From Caulifigura coniformis (lineage in GTDB: Bacteria; Planctomycetota; Planctomycetia; Planctomycetales; Planctomycetaceae), in the NCBI RefSeq assembly GCF_007745175.1, contig NZ_CP036271.1:5902314-5966313 (forward strand): 64,000 nucleotides of DNA, read 5' to 3'. The notes under the pieces were generated by a model. The model searched no databases, was not told the origin of the DNA, and worked only from the letters and a program-made list of their open reading frames with translations. Below are positions 27,397-35,410 of this stretch, in pieces. The position numbers were made by a program, and so were the translations under genes. How positions within the stretch are numbered: the stretch's first letter is position 1; each line of letters starts with the position of its first letter.

Positions 27397-27594
27397 TCAG
27401 CGAAGGTCTTTATAGGCGTCCCAGGAGAGATAGCCGACGATCGCCGCACAGACGAGCATGATGATGTCGAACATCATCGTCTGGCTGCGGCCGGCGAAGG
27501 GGATGCCGATGATCAGGTCAGACAGGGCCGCGACGCCGACCACCCCCGCACAAATCATTGCGGCGACCACCATCTTCTTTGAGGCGTCGGACAT
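27397..27594 (-). CDS. small two-TM membrane protein
   Basis: The likely start is the ATG at 27594 (MSDASKKMVVAAMICAG), giving 65 aa with two hydrophobic helices (about residues 8-28 and 37-57) joined by a short loop. The longer frame to 27834 adds a Pro/Arg-rich stretch without membrane or domain features. It lies 60 bases downstream-in-map of the VOC gene start on the same strand and may be cotranscribed with it. Function unknown. Confidence 0.6.
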   Translation of the reverse strand: MSDASKKMVVAAMICAGVVGVAALSDLIIGIPFAGRSQTMMFDIIMLVCAAIVGYLSWDAYKDLR

Positions 27595-27925
27595 GGCGAT
27601 GCAGGTCTGCTCGTGAAGTCGATCGTGTGGGGCTGGAACGTTCGGCCGGTTCGCAAACCTCGCGGACCAGCCGTGGAGCCGGATTCTAAACGGGCCGGCT
27701 GAGGTGATGCCAGTTGAGTCCGCACGGCTTGGCCCGGTGGGCCCGGGCAAGCGACTTGTTGTAGGGACGGTATGGAGCTTGAGGGGGAAATCCGGGCACG
27801 GGACGCCGAAACCACGCACAGGCCGCGGAACCACAGCGGCCGGAGGGCTTTGGACTTGCGTTCGGGGGACGCATCAATGGACACTGATGCACTGGATTGA
27901 TCGCGATTCACAAGGACTTGACTTG
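27595..27925. other. 331-base divergent intergenic region
   Basis: It separates the small membrane protein (minus) from the DUF1501 gene (plus) and should hold both promoters. The only clear element is a GC-rich hairpin at 27728-27751 (GCCCGG and CCGGGC arms, extended by CTT/AAG with one bulged G). I see no convincing gene; frames crossing it are upstream extensions of the flanking genes. Confidence 0.4.
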
Positions 27926-29332
27926 ATGGCCGGCGGAAGTCGCACCTCAGATCGACAGGGATGTTCGGAGTTTCGACGCTGGGCGTCCGTCAGCCGGCGG
28001 TCGGTGCTGGCGGCGGGGGGGGCGGCATCCCTGGCGGGAGTTCTCTCATCCGTTCCCGCCTCCGCGGAGGTGACGACCTCCGGAGCCGGTTTTGGACGGG
28101 CCAAACGCTGCATCCTGCTCTTCATGTGGGGAGGGCCGAGCCATCTCGATACGTTCGACCTGAAGCCAGAGGCACCCGATGAGGTCCGCGGGCCGTTTCG
28201 GCCCATTTCGACGGCGACGCCCGGGCTGCACCTGTGCGAACACTTCACCAAACTGGCCGGACTGACGGATCGGGTCGCCTTCATCCGGTCGTTGAACCAC
28301 GACGATCCGGCGCACCTGTCCAGCGCTCATACACTGCTCACAGGCCACCTGCCGCCGGTGAACAAGAGTGACGCTGAGCCGCCGAGCCAGCGGGATACTC
28401 CCCACCTGGGGGCGCTGCTGAACAAACTGAGGCCTCAGTCGCTGGGGCTGCCCGGCTTCGTGACGATGCCCTGGCTGGCATATCACCCTGCTGCGCCAGG
28501 TGGAAAGGCCCCCGGACAGCATGGCGGGTGGCTCGGGCAGGCCTTCGATCCTCTCCTGATTGAAGGCGACCCCAATGCCCAGGGCTGGCAGGTTCCGGCC
28601 CTGTCACTCCTCGATTCCTCGACGGCGGATCGGGTGACGCGTCGCTCCGACCTGCTCGAATCACTCGACCAGCAGCGGCGACTGATCGACCTGGCGCCGG
28701 CCGGCCAGTTCCTGACGAAACAGCATCAGGCCGTGGATCTGCTGACGTCGCCCGCCGTACGGAAGGCGTTCGATCTTGGCCAGGAGCCGGAAGACGTTCG
28801 CAACCGGTATGGGCGAAACATTCACGGGCAGTGCGTGCTGCTGGCGCGGCGACTCGTCGAACATGGCGTGCCGTTCGTCTCCGTCAACTGGCACAACGAC
28901 AACACGTCGTTCTGGGATACGCACGGGAACAATTTCGAGAAGCTGAAGAACCAGCTGATTCCTCCCTCCGACCAGGCGCTCTCCACGCTGCTGGTGGACC
29001 TCGCCGATCGTGGCATGCTCGACGACACGCTGATCGTCTGGGTTGGTGAATTCGGGCGTCAGCCAAAGATCAATAAGGCGAGCGCCGGTCGCGAACACTA
29101 CCCCTATTGCTACAGCGGATTGATGGCCGGGGCGGGCATCACGGGCGGAGCGATCTACGGCAAGAGCGACAAGCAGGGGACCACGCCAATCGAGGATCCC
29201 GTCACGCCGCATGACCTCGCAGCGACGATGCTCCATGCGTTCGGGGTTCCGCATGACCAGACCCTGCCGGAGAAATCGGGGCGGCCAATCTCGCTCTATG
29301 CAGGGAAGCCGATTGCGAAGCTCTTCTCTTGA
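27926..29332 (+). CDS. Tat-exported DUF1501 protein
   Basis: DUF1501 proteins have the alkaline-phosphatase/sulfatase-like fold and are very common in planctomycetes, often beside DUF1553/DUF1549 cytochromes; here none is adjacent. The chosen ATG at 27926 has AAGGA 9 bases upstream and gives 468 aa; an ATG at 27887 is possible. The signal SVSRRSVLAAGGAASLAGVL is a twin-arginine type. Conserved parts are RCILLFMWGGPSHLDTFDLKPEAP, SLNHDDPAHLSSAHTLLTG, DDTLIVWVGEFGRQP and DLAATMLHAFGV. Its biochemical activity is not established in general. Confidence 0.92.
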   Translation: MAGGSRTSDRQGCSEFRRWASVSRRSVLAAGGAASLAGVLSSVPASAEVTTSGAGFGRAKRCILLFMWGGPSHLDTFDLKPEAPDEVRGPFRPISTATPGLHLCEHFTKLAGLTDRVAFIRSLNHDDPAHLSSAHTLLTGHLPPVNKSDAEPPSQRDTPHLGALLNKLRPQSLGLPGFVTMPWLAYHPAAPGGKAPGQHGGWLGQAFDPLLIEGDPNAQGWQVPALSLLDSSTADRVTRRSDLLESLDQQRRLIDLAPAGQFLTKQHQAVDLLTSPAVRKAFDLGQEPEDVRNRYGRNIHGQCVLLARRLVEHGVPFVSVNWHNDNTSFWDTHGNNFEKLKNQLIPPSDQALSTLLVDLADRGMLDDTLIVWVGEFGRQPKINKASAGREHYPYCYSGLMAGAGITGGAIYGKSDKQGTTPIEDPVTPHDLAATMLHAFGVPHDQTLPEKSGRPISLYAGKPIAKLFS

Positions 29333-29395
29333 AACGGCTGGCTCGCGGGTGTCGCTGTACGGCGACGCGAACGGTGATTGCTGCACCGCCGGGGG

Positions 29396-30007
29396 TTACC
29401 AGGCGCCGTTCGAAACAGGGATCGAGAAATAGGGGCCCCCATTCTGCAACATGGCCTGCTTGCTCCCGCCCGCCTGCAAACGCGAATCGATTTCGATGGG
29501 AATCAACAGAGTGGACTTGCGGTCCTCTCCCGGTCGTGTCGGATAGCGAAGTCGCAGATGTCGATCCGGCGGAACAGAAACCTCCTCAATCGTCGCCCGA
29601 CGAGTGAGCGGCCTTGCGACGTATCCTGTCGTTGCGGACGTGTAGACGTCTGAAATCATGCGATGGAACTGGGTGGCGAATGGAAGACCGGCAGGCTCCA
29701 TCACGAATTGATCTCCCTGCACCCACCACCGGATTTCGCCGTCGTAGTACAGCCCTCCAGGATGGTGCCACGCGACGTAGTGCTCGCCGGTCCCGTCGGG
29801 GTTCAGCCTGAAACCCTGATCCAGGCGCGGACCAACCCACCTGATGCCCCATTGACCGACAAACTCAGGAGGATGAGTTCTTCTAAAGCGAAGAGAAATC
29901 ACGCCGGCGGCGATGGCCAGGAGCGCAAACAGCGTCAGGCAGCGACGTGAAAACCGAAGGCGAGCACCCGAGGGCTGAAGCTCCGTCGCCGGCTTCGCTT
30001 CGTTCAT
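29396..30007 (-). CDS. membrane-anchored hypothetical protein
   Basis: The 203-aa protein starts at an ATG with GGGAG upstream. One transmembrane helix is at about residues 23-40 (CLTLFALLAIAAGVISL). The external part is beta-rich with many Trp and Gly (VGQWGIRWVGPRLDQGFRL, GEIRWWVQGDQFVMEP), recalling small lipocalin-like or 'TIGR03067-like' planctomycete domains, though I cannot assign one. It ends 63 bases from the convergent DUF1501 gene. The next minus-strand gene upstream is the phosphoesterase, whose stop lies 33 bases before this start, so the two may be cotranscribed. Confidence 0.65.
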   Translation of the reverse strand: MNEAKPATELQPSGARLRFSRRCLTLFALLAIAAGVISLRFRRTHPPEFVGQWGIRWVGPRLDQGFRLNPDGTGEHYVAWHHPGGLYYDGEIRWWVQGDQFVMEPAGLPFATQFHRMISDVYTSATTGYVARPLTRRATIEEVSVPPDRHLRLRYPTRPGEDRKSTLLIPIEIDSRLQAGGSKQAMLQNGGPYFSIPVSNGAW

Positions 30008-30040
30008 CGCTCCCTCGTCATCGAGAGCTGGCGACTGTCC

Positions 30041-30883
30041 TCACCGTCCGTCGCGGAGCCGGTCGCCCAGGAAGTTGTCCAGCTCGGGGATCGCGTAGAT
30101 CTTGGCGATCGTCTTTTCGAAGTCGTAGGGAATGCGGCGGTACTGGATGACGGGGCCGCCGGCCGATGCTCCGACCGTTGCGGTCCCGGCGGGAGGGGTG
30201 TCCGCAAGATCGCTTCCCCCCGGCCCACTCGCGGCCGCTTTGACGGCGCTGGCCATGTTGGGGTGGATCACCACGTAGCAGGCGCGATTGTCGGTGTCGC
30301 GCGGCTGGCCGACGGAGCCGACGTTGACGAGCGTCTTGCGGTCAGTGAACTCGTAGCGATAGTCGAACTCATCGGGCGACTGGAAGGTGCTCTCTTCGGT
30401 GAACACTCCCGGGATGTGGGTGTGCCCCTGAAAGCAGTAGTGCTCGACCAGGCCGAAGATGCGTTCCATCTTGCGCTGGTTGTAGATGTCTTCCGGGAAG
30501 ACATATTCATTGAGCGGGTTGCGGGCCGAGCCATGAACGAAGAGGAATTGTTCCTCTTTCCGCATGCGGGGGAGCTCGCCGAGATACTCCCAGCGGCGCT
30601 CGTTGCCGGGCCCTGATTCGAGCATGTGACGGGTCCAGAAAATGGACCGTTCGGCGGCGGCGTTGAAACCTTCCGGGTCGAACAATGCCGCCTGATCGTG
30701 GTTGCCGAGGATGGTGACCTGGCAGTTTTTCATGACCAGGTCGATGCACTCGCGAGGATTGGGCCCATAGCCAATCACGTCGCCAAGGCAATAGATCTCC
30801 TTGATCCCCTGGCTCGAGATATCGCTCAGCACGGCCTCGAGAGCTTCGAGGTTTCCGTGGATATCGCTGATGACCGCTCTCAC
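30041..30883 (-). CDS. calcineurin-like metallophosphoesterase
   Basis: The metal-binding motifs are in order: D-x-H in [26 protein letters not shown], and GHTHIP near the C-terminus. This is the layout of YfcE/ApaH-like phosphodiesterases with two metals. The start is uncertain: GTG at 30883 puts the first motif right at the N-terminus (280 aa), as usual for the family; a TTG at 30973 would add 30 residues (310 aa) and neither has a good ribosome-binding site. A Gly/Pro/Ala insert (about 40 residues) before the last strand is specific to this protein. The substrate is unknown. Confidence 0.88.
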   Translation of the reverse strand: MRAVISDIHGNLEALEAVLSDISSQGIKEIYCLGDVIGYGPNPRECIDLVMKNCQVTILGNHDQAALFDPEGFNAAAERSIFWTRHMLESGPGNERRWEYLGELPRMRKEEQFLFVHGSARNPLNEYVFPEDIYNQRKMERIFGLVEHYCFQGHTHIPGVFTEESTFQSPDEFDYRYEFTDRKTLVNVGSVGQPRDTDNRACYVVIHPNMASAVKAAASGPGGSDLADTPPAGTATVGASAGGPVIQYRRIPYDFEKTIAKIYAIPELDNFLGDRLRDGR

Positions 30884-31174
30884 GATGTCCGCGCCGTGCA
30901 GAATGAGGTGGATGAGTTTGTCGTAAACCCTTGCCGTAGACCCAGTGTACGGCAGGTTTTCGAAGAGGGTCAAGGAGCGGGAATTTGAGTCGGAAATCGC
31001 ATCCCGGGCGACCGTTCGGCTGGAAGGCTACCGCGGGAGCGACGCGGGTGTTCGCCGAATCCTGCCATCCGGCGGATGACATCACCGAACCGGGCCGGTG
31101 TTTCGTGAAATGCCGACTACAGCGATCCGAGGTTGCCGACTATAGTGACTATGACCTTTCAGGAGAGGGGGCCG

Positions 31175-32149
31175 ATGTCACCCGCCCCTCAGTCGGGAGA
31201 TGAACTGCTGTTCGGCGCCGCGGCCGTGATGGAGCCGGCAGCTGCCGCTCCGTTGACACGTTCAGCCCGCCGGCGGTTGAAAGAAGCGAAAGCCGAACGC
31301 CGCGCGAATGCGGCCGACGATGATCTGGCTGACGATCGCGAGACGCTCAAAAGCGGCTGGATCGCGATGGGGTTTTCGCTCGCCGTCCACGCATTCCTGC
31401 TGGCGGTCCTTGCCGTTCTCGTCGTGCAGGGCGCCTCGATTCGCTCCGACGAGACGGTGATCATTGATGGGAACCTGGGAGGCGGAGGCGGAAACGCCGG
31501 CCTGGGGGATCCGGTTTCGCTGAGTCTCGAGCCTTTGCTGCCGGCCGCCGGTGAGAACGCCTCGAGTGCGATGGCGACTGTCGACTCGGTGGCGATGGCT
31601 GCAACGCGCGGGCATCCGTTTGGCACTCCGGGCGGCGCTCAGGAAACGGGCCTCGGCGGAGGCCGCGGAGACGGATTCGGCGGTGGTGAGGGGGATGGAT
31701 TCCTGCGGCTCCCGCGTGGGGCGGTGACGGCCGGGAGTTTCGCGGCGTGGACCGTGCCACAAGGGATCGACAACAACGGCCGTCGGATTCGCGAACGCGA
31801 CGGGAAACCAGGCGAGCCGGGGGAATCGCCACTGGAAGGCGAGGTCTACTTCATCGTCATCCGGATCAAGCTCCCCGCGAACCGGTCGACGTATTCGCTT
31901 TCCGACCTGAGCGGATCGGTGATCGGCACAGACAAGTACCGTCAGATCATTCCCGAAGGCGTGTTCGTTCTGGCGAAGGACGGGCGGCTGGAGAAGCCGT
32001 CCCGCACCGGAAAGCTCGACGTCAAGAACCGCAGCATCGACATCGTGATGCGCGTGCCAGGGGCGGAGGGGCTGGTGAAGGACACGATCGAGCTGAAGTC
32101 GAAGCTGCTCAACGAAACTCAGCGCATGACGCTTGAGTTCGCGAAATAG
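31175..32149 (+). CDS. single-pass membrane protein with Gly-rich linker
   Basis: The ATG at 31175 is preferred over 31133 and 31151 because AGGAGAGGGGG lies directly upstream; the product is 324 aa. A charged cytoplasmic N-terminus leads to one transmembrane helix (residues about 60-82, AMGFSLAVHAFLLAVLAVLVV). A Gly-rich segment with GDGFGGGEGDGF follows, then a globular beta domain (VYFIVIRIKLPANRSTYSLSDL through KDTIELKSKLLNETQ). The topology resembles TonB-like or Bat-associated proteins, but no TonB C-terminal motif is visible. The family is not recognised. Confidence 0.65.
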   Translation: MSPAPQSGDELLFGAAAVMEPAAAAPLTRSARRRLKEAKAERRANAADDDLADDRETLKSGWIAMGFSLAVHAFLLAVLAVLVVQGASIRSDETVIIDGNLGGGGGNAGLGDPVSLSLEPLLPAAGENASSAMATVDSVAMAATRGHPFGTPGGAQETGLGGGRGDGFGGGEGDGFLRLPRGAVTAGSFAAWTVPQGIDNNGRRIRERDGKPGEPGESPLEGEVYFIVIRIKLPANRSTYSLSDLSGSVIGTDKYRQIIPEGVFVLAKDGRLEKPSRTGKLDVKNRSIDIVMRVPGAEGLVKDTIELKSKLLNETQRMTLEFAK

Positions 32150-32158
32150 CGGCAGCGG

Positions 32159-33124
32159 TCACGAACCTTCCGAGCCGGACCCACCGACCGCGCGCCAGTC
32201 TTCCATCGTCCAGACCAGCGACTCGCGAGAAATTCGTGACCAGTGAAAGCCGGAAACGAGTTTGCTGGCTGTGATCGGCTCGACGCTTTCGGTCAGCCCG
32301 ACCGAGTGCGCGAGTCGGCCGATCAGCCGCTCCGGAGAAACTCCCTGCTCTCTTAAAACGGAGATCCTTGTGTCGCCGTGTCGTTTGGCGAGGCGGCGGC
32401 CGTCCGGGCCGATCACGAGCGGGATGTGGGCGTACGTCGGCGATGTCAGGCCGAAGACGCGGGCAATCGCCCGCTGTCGGAAAGCGCTGGGAAGCAGATC
32501 GTCCCCCCGGACGACTTCGGTCACCCCCATGGCCTCGTCATCAAGAACGACGGCTAACTGGTAGGCCGGACTGCCGTCAGATTTTGCGATGATGAAGTCG
32601 CCCAGGTCGTCCAGGCGTTGCGACTGCGGACCCTGCAGACTGTCGTCGAACGAGTCCGTGCCGCTCATGCGGAACCGCCAGCTGAAGGGGCGCCCGGCCA
32701 AATGGGCGGCGTCGCCGGCCCTGCGGTGGGCACATGTCCCAGGGTACCTGGGGCCTTCCTGTCCCGCATGCGGCGCGCTGGCGGCCGCTTCCACGTCCGA
32801 ACGCGAACAGGTGCAGGGATAGACCCGCTCCTGCGTTTTGAGCTGCTCGAGCGCCGCCGCGTAGAAATGTTGGCGTTGTGTTTGATTGTAAGGCGCATCC
32901 GGACCGCCGACGTCTGGACCGAAATCCCAGTCCAGTCCAAGCCAGCGCAGGTCGTCGAGGGCCTGCTGAGCCGCCCAGGCCTTCACACGGGGAGAGTCGA
33001 TGTCTTCCAGCCTGAAGACGACCGAACCGTTCTGGGAGCGCGCCGACAGCCAGGCGAGCAGGAACGTGCGAGCATTGCCGACGTGCTGGGCGCCGGTCGG
33101 TGAAGGAGCGAGTCGGCCGACCAC
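32159..33124 (-). CDS. gluQ: glutamyl-Q tRNA(Asp) synthetase
   Basis: GluQRS is a shortened GluRS paralogue that attaches glutamate to queuosine in tRNA-Asp. The 321-aa protein begins with GTG at 33124, three residues before the family start GRLAPSPTG. H14-V-G-N17 is the HIGH-like motif. The zinc knuckle is CTCSR with a later Tyr and Cys (YPGTC). The second nucleotide motif reads RLAKRHGD rather than the more common KLSKQN form. It lacks the anticodon-binding domain, as expected. No queuosine synthesis gene is nearby. It converges on the plus-strand membrane protein, 9 bases apart. Confidence 0.93.
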   Translation of the reverse strand: MVGRLAPSPTGAQHVGNARTFLLAWLSARSQNGSVVFRLEDIDSPRVKAWAAQQALDDLRWLGLDWDFGPDVGGPDAPYNQTQRQHFYAAALEQLKTQERVYPCTCSRSDVEAAASAPHAGQEGPRYPGTCAHRRAGDAAHLAGRPFSWRFRMSGTDSFDDSLQGPQSQRLDDLGDFIIAKSDGSPAYQLAVVLDDEAMGVTEVVRGDDLLPSAFRQRAIARVFGLTSPTYAHIPLVIGPDGRRLAKRHGDTRISVLREQGVSPERLIGRLAHSVGLTESVEPITASKLVSGFHWSRISRESLVWTMEDWRAVGGSGSEGS

Positions 33125-33218
33125 AGGGTTCCGGCGAGGGCTCGGGAGAGTGGGGGAGACCAGCGGTTTGATCGACGTGTGACGGCGAGGTACGCGTCAC
33201 GAGACCGGCGAAACCACA

Positions 33219-33256
33219 ACAACGCAGCAGCAGGAGGAAGCCTGCTGCTGCGTTGT
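33219..33256 (-). terminator. probable terminator of the tRNA-Thr transcript
   Basis: A perfect 16-bp inverted repeat (33219-33234 with 33241-33256) with a 6-base loop lies 6 bases beyond the tRNA 3' end on the minus strand. The following minus-strand bases are TGTGGTTTCG, a weak T-run, so termination efficiency is uncertain, though the position right after the tRNA fits. Confidence 0.65.
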
Positions 33257-33262
33257 GAAAAG

Positions 33263-33335
33263 AGCCACCGGTCGGACTCGGACCGACGACCTGCGCTTTA
33301 CGAAAGCGCTGCTCTGCCAACTGAGCTACGGTGGC
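33263..33335 (-). tRNA. tRNA-Thr (anticodon CGT)
   Basis: On the minus strand a full cloverleaf can be drawn: acceptor GCCACCG with CGGTGGC, D-arm with AGCTCAGTTGGCAGAGC, anticodon stem GCGCT/AGCGC around loop TTCGTAA (anticodon CGT), and T-arm GTCGGTCCGAGTCCGAC. The discriminator base is T and CCA is not encoded. It reads ACG codons, which are frequent in these GC-rich genes. Confidence 0.95.
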
Positions 33336-33430
33336 GCGAGGCGGAAGTTTAATGGCGTGTTGGAGAAATGCCAGTCCAGATTCCGCCGGGACTCTGGCAC
33401 AAAATGCGGCATCGTGTTCGCGGCGACAGA

Positions 33431-35410
33431 TCAGGGCGCCGTGGGGGCCGCGCCTCCGGGGCCGCCTGCCGCGCGTTCACCCTCAGGACCGCGGCCACCG
33501 CCCGGTCCGCCACCCGTTCCACCTGGCCCGCCGCCGCCCGGCCGACGGAACTTGGCGCGTCCGGCCGTGAACTCCTCGATGGAGAGCTTTCCGTCGCTAT
33601 CGGTGTCCATGGCGGCAAAGTTGGTCTGCATCGGGCCTGGGAGTTCGTCCGACGACAGGGAGCCGTCCGAATTGGCATCCATCGAGGCGAACGCCTCCTT
33701 GGGATCGCGGTTCGGCCGACCACCAGCAGCCCCCCCGGCTCGCGGCACACCCCCTTCCGGTGCTGCGCTGGCTGCCGGCGGAGAGCCTGCCTCGAGGCTT
33801 GCGGCGGCTGCCTCCGTGGCGACCAGGAGGGTCTTGGGCTTTTCAGATTCGAGCTTCGTTTCCAGGGCCGCAATGTCCGCCGCGAAATTCGTTCGTGGAT
33901 TCAGGACGACGCGTTCCCCGTCTTCCAGCCCGTTGAGGATTTCGACGTGCGACTGATTGGTCTGGCCGATGTCGATCATCCGCTGCTCGACCTTGCCCGT
34001 CTTGTTCAGAACGAACGCGACATGTTTGTCGGAAACAGCGACGACCCCCTGCATCGGAATCTGCCGCACCGAATCGCGGTTGTCGACGAGGATTTCAACC
34101 GCGGCTGTCAGGCCCGGGCGAAGCTTCCGGATGCGCTCCACGTCGTCCGTGAGGTAGACCTGTGTGTCGTACTCACGCAGGTCGGAGTTCGGCCAGCGTC
34201 CGCTCATCGGAACGGAAGAAACAATGGCGACCGTTCCTGCGTAGGGCTCCTGGGAATAGGCGTCGACGCGAACCCGGGCCGCGAGGCCTTTCCGCACCTG
34301 GCCGATCAGCGATTCGTGAACCCGGCAGCTGACCTTCATCAGCGTGACGTCCGGCAGGTTGATGATCGCCTGACGCTCGTAGACAGTGGCGCCCACCTCG
34401 ATGGCCGGCCCGGTGGAACTGCTGCGGCTGCTCCGTTCCGAAGACAGGTTGGCGTACACGACTTCGCCATCCTGCGGAGCCCGCAGCGTGCAGGCTTCCT
34501 TCTGCTTCGAGTAACGCTCGAATTTCTCTTTCTCGACGGCGAGCGAGAGAGTCTTGGAGACGACCTCTTTCTCGTACTGCGCCTTCTTCGCCTCGGCGCT
34601 GATCTGAACCCGCTTCATGTTCTGCTTCGCTTCGACGGCCTTCGCCTGAAGTTCCGCTTCGGTGCGCCGCCGGGTGTATTCCTCAAGAACCTTGAGTTCC
34701 ATCGTGGCGCTTTCGAGGTCGAACTTTGCCTGATCGCGCTTGATTCGTGCCGCTTCGAGCACGTTCTGCTGGTTGGTTCCCTTTTCGACCTGCCGCCGGG
34801 TGTAGGACAGGCTTTCCTCGGCCTGCACAGCGGCCTCCTTGGCGATCGCGAGCTTGCCGGCGGCCGCCTGCTCCAGCTGCTTGTATTCGCCGTTCAGATA
34901 CTTATCGAGGTCGAGCTGCGCCAGGTCGTTGGCCAGTTCCGCAGCGGCGATATCGCTCGCGTTCTGGTTTTCCTGGATGCGGAGATTCTCGGTGGCGGTC
35001 GTCAGAGTCGATTCGGCCGTCGTCAGCTGGATCGACTGCTGTCGCAGCTTCTCGTCAATCGCCGAGGCATCGAGCTCACAGACGACATCCCCCTTCTTCA
35101 CCTTCGTTCCTTCAGGAACGATGTTGATGATCGTCGTCGTCCCTTCGACCTGGTTGACGACGGTGCCGTTCTTCTGGCTGTCGAGAGTTCCCTGCACGGC
35201 CACCGAGACCAGGAATGGCGCCGTTCGCACCACTTCCGTCACGAGGTGGTTGGTGCGTTCCTCACCGCGGTTCAGGAACCTCAGGGAGATCCAGTCGGGG
35301 CGCGTCAATGCTGCGGCCGAAACCGCTGCCGTCGTCCCCAGGATCAGGCCGGGGACCAGCAGGCGTCGGAAGAGAGAGCGGGTTGGGCGTGACTTCGAGG
35401 GCGGGGTCAT
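33431..35410 (-). CDS. HlyD-like membrane-fusion protein with two EF-hands
   Basis: A periplasmic adaptor of a tripartite efflux or secretion system, 659 aa. Residues about 14-36 are a membrane anchor (LFRRLLVPGLILGTTAAVSAAAL). A lipoyl-like half (VVNQVEGTTTIINIVPEGTKVKKGDVVCELD) is followed by a very long coiled-coil hairpin (about 110-300), the second lipoyl half (CTLRAPQDGEVVYAN), and beta-barrel and membrane-proximal domains (to about 520). The C-terminal extension is unusual: two canonical EF-hand loops, D578-ANSDG and D602-TDSDG, each ending in Glu, then a Gly/Pro tail. Calcium binding is inferred. The start overlaps the TolC-like gene by 149 bases; no ribosome-binding site is evident, which suggests translational coupling. 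Confidence 0.9.
   Translation of the reverse strand: MTPPSKSRPTRSLFRRLLVPGLILGTTAAVSAAALTRPDWISLRFLNRGEERTNHLVTEVVRTAPFLVSVAVQGTLDSQKNGTVVNQVEGTTTIINIVPEGTKVKKGDVVCELDASAIDEKLRQQSIQLTTAESTLTTATENLRIQENQNASDIAAAELANDLAQLDLDKYLNGEYKQLEQAAAGKLAIAKEAAVQAEESLSYTRRQVEKGTNQQNVLEAARIKRDQAKFDLESATMELKVLEEYTRRRTEAELQAKAVEAKQNMKRVQISAEAKKAQYEKEVVSKTLSLAVEKEKFERYSKQKEACTLRAPQDGEVVYANLSSERSSRSSSTGPAIEVGATVYERQAIINLPDVTLMKVSCRVHESLIGQVRKGLAARVRVDAYSQEPYAGTVAIVSSVPMSGRWPNSDLREYDTQVYLTDDVERIRKLRPGLTAAVEILVDNRDSVRQIPMQGVVAVSDKHVAFVLNKTGKVEQRMIDIGQTNQSHVEILNGLEDGERVVLNPRTNFAADIAALETKLESEKPKTLLVATEAAAASLEAGSPPAASAAPEGGVPRAGGAAGGRPNRDPKEAFASMDANSDGSLSSDELPGPMQTNFAAMDTDSDGKLSIEEFTAGRAKFRRPGGGGPGGTGGGPGGGRGPEGERAAGGPGGAAPTAP

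Noticed and set aside
33368-35392. 674-residue plus-strand frame
   Set aside because: Shadow of the HlyD-like adaptor, which has clear lipoyl, coiled-coil and EF-hand motifs on the minus strand.
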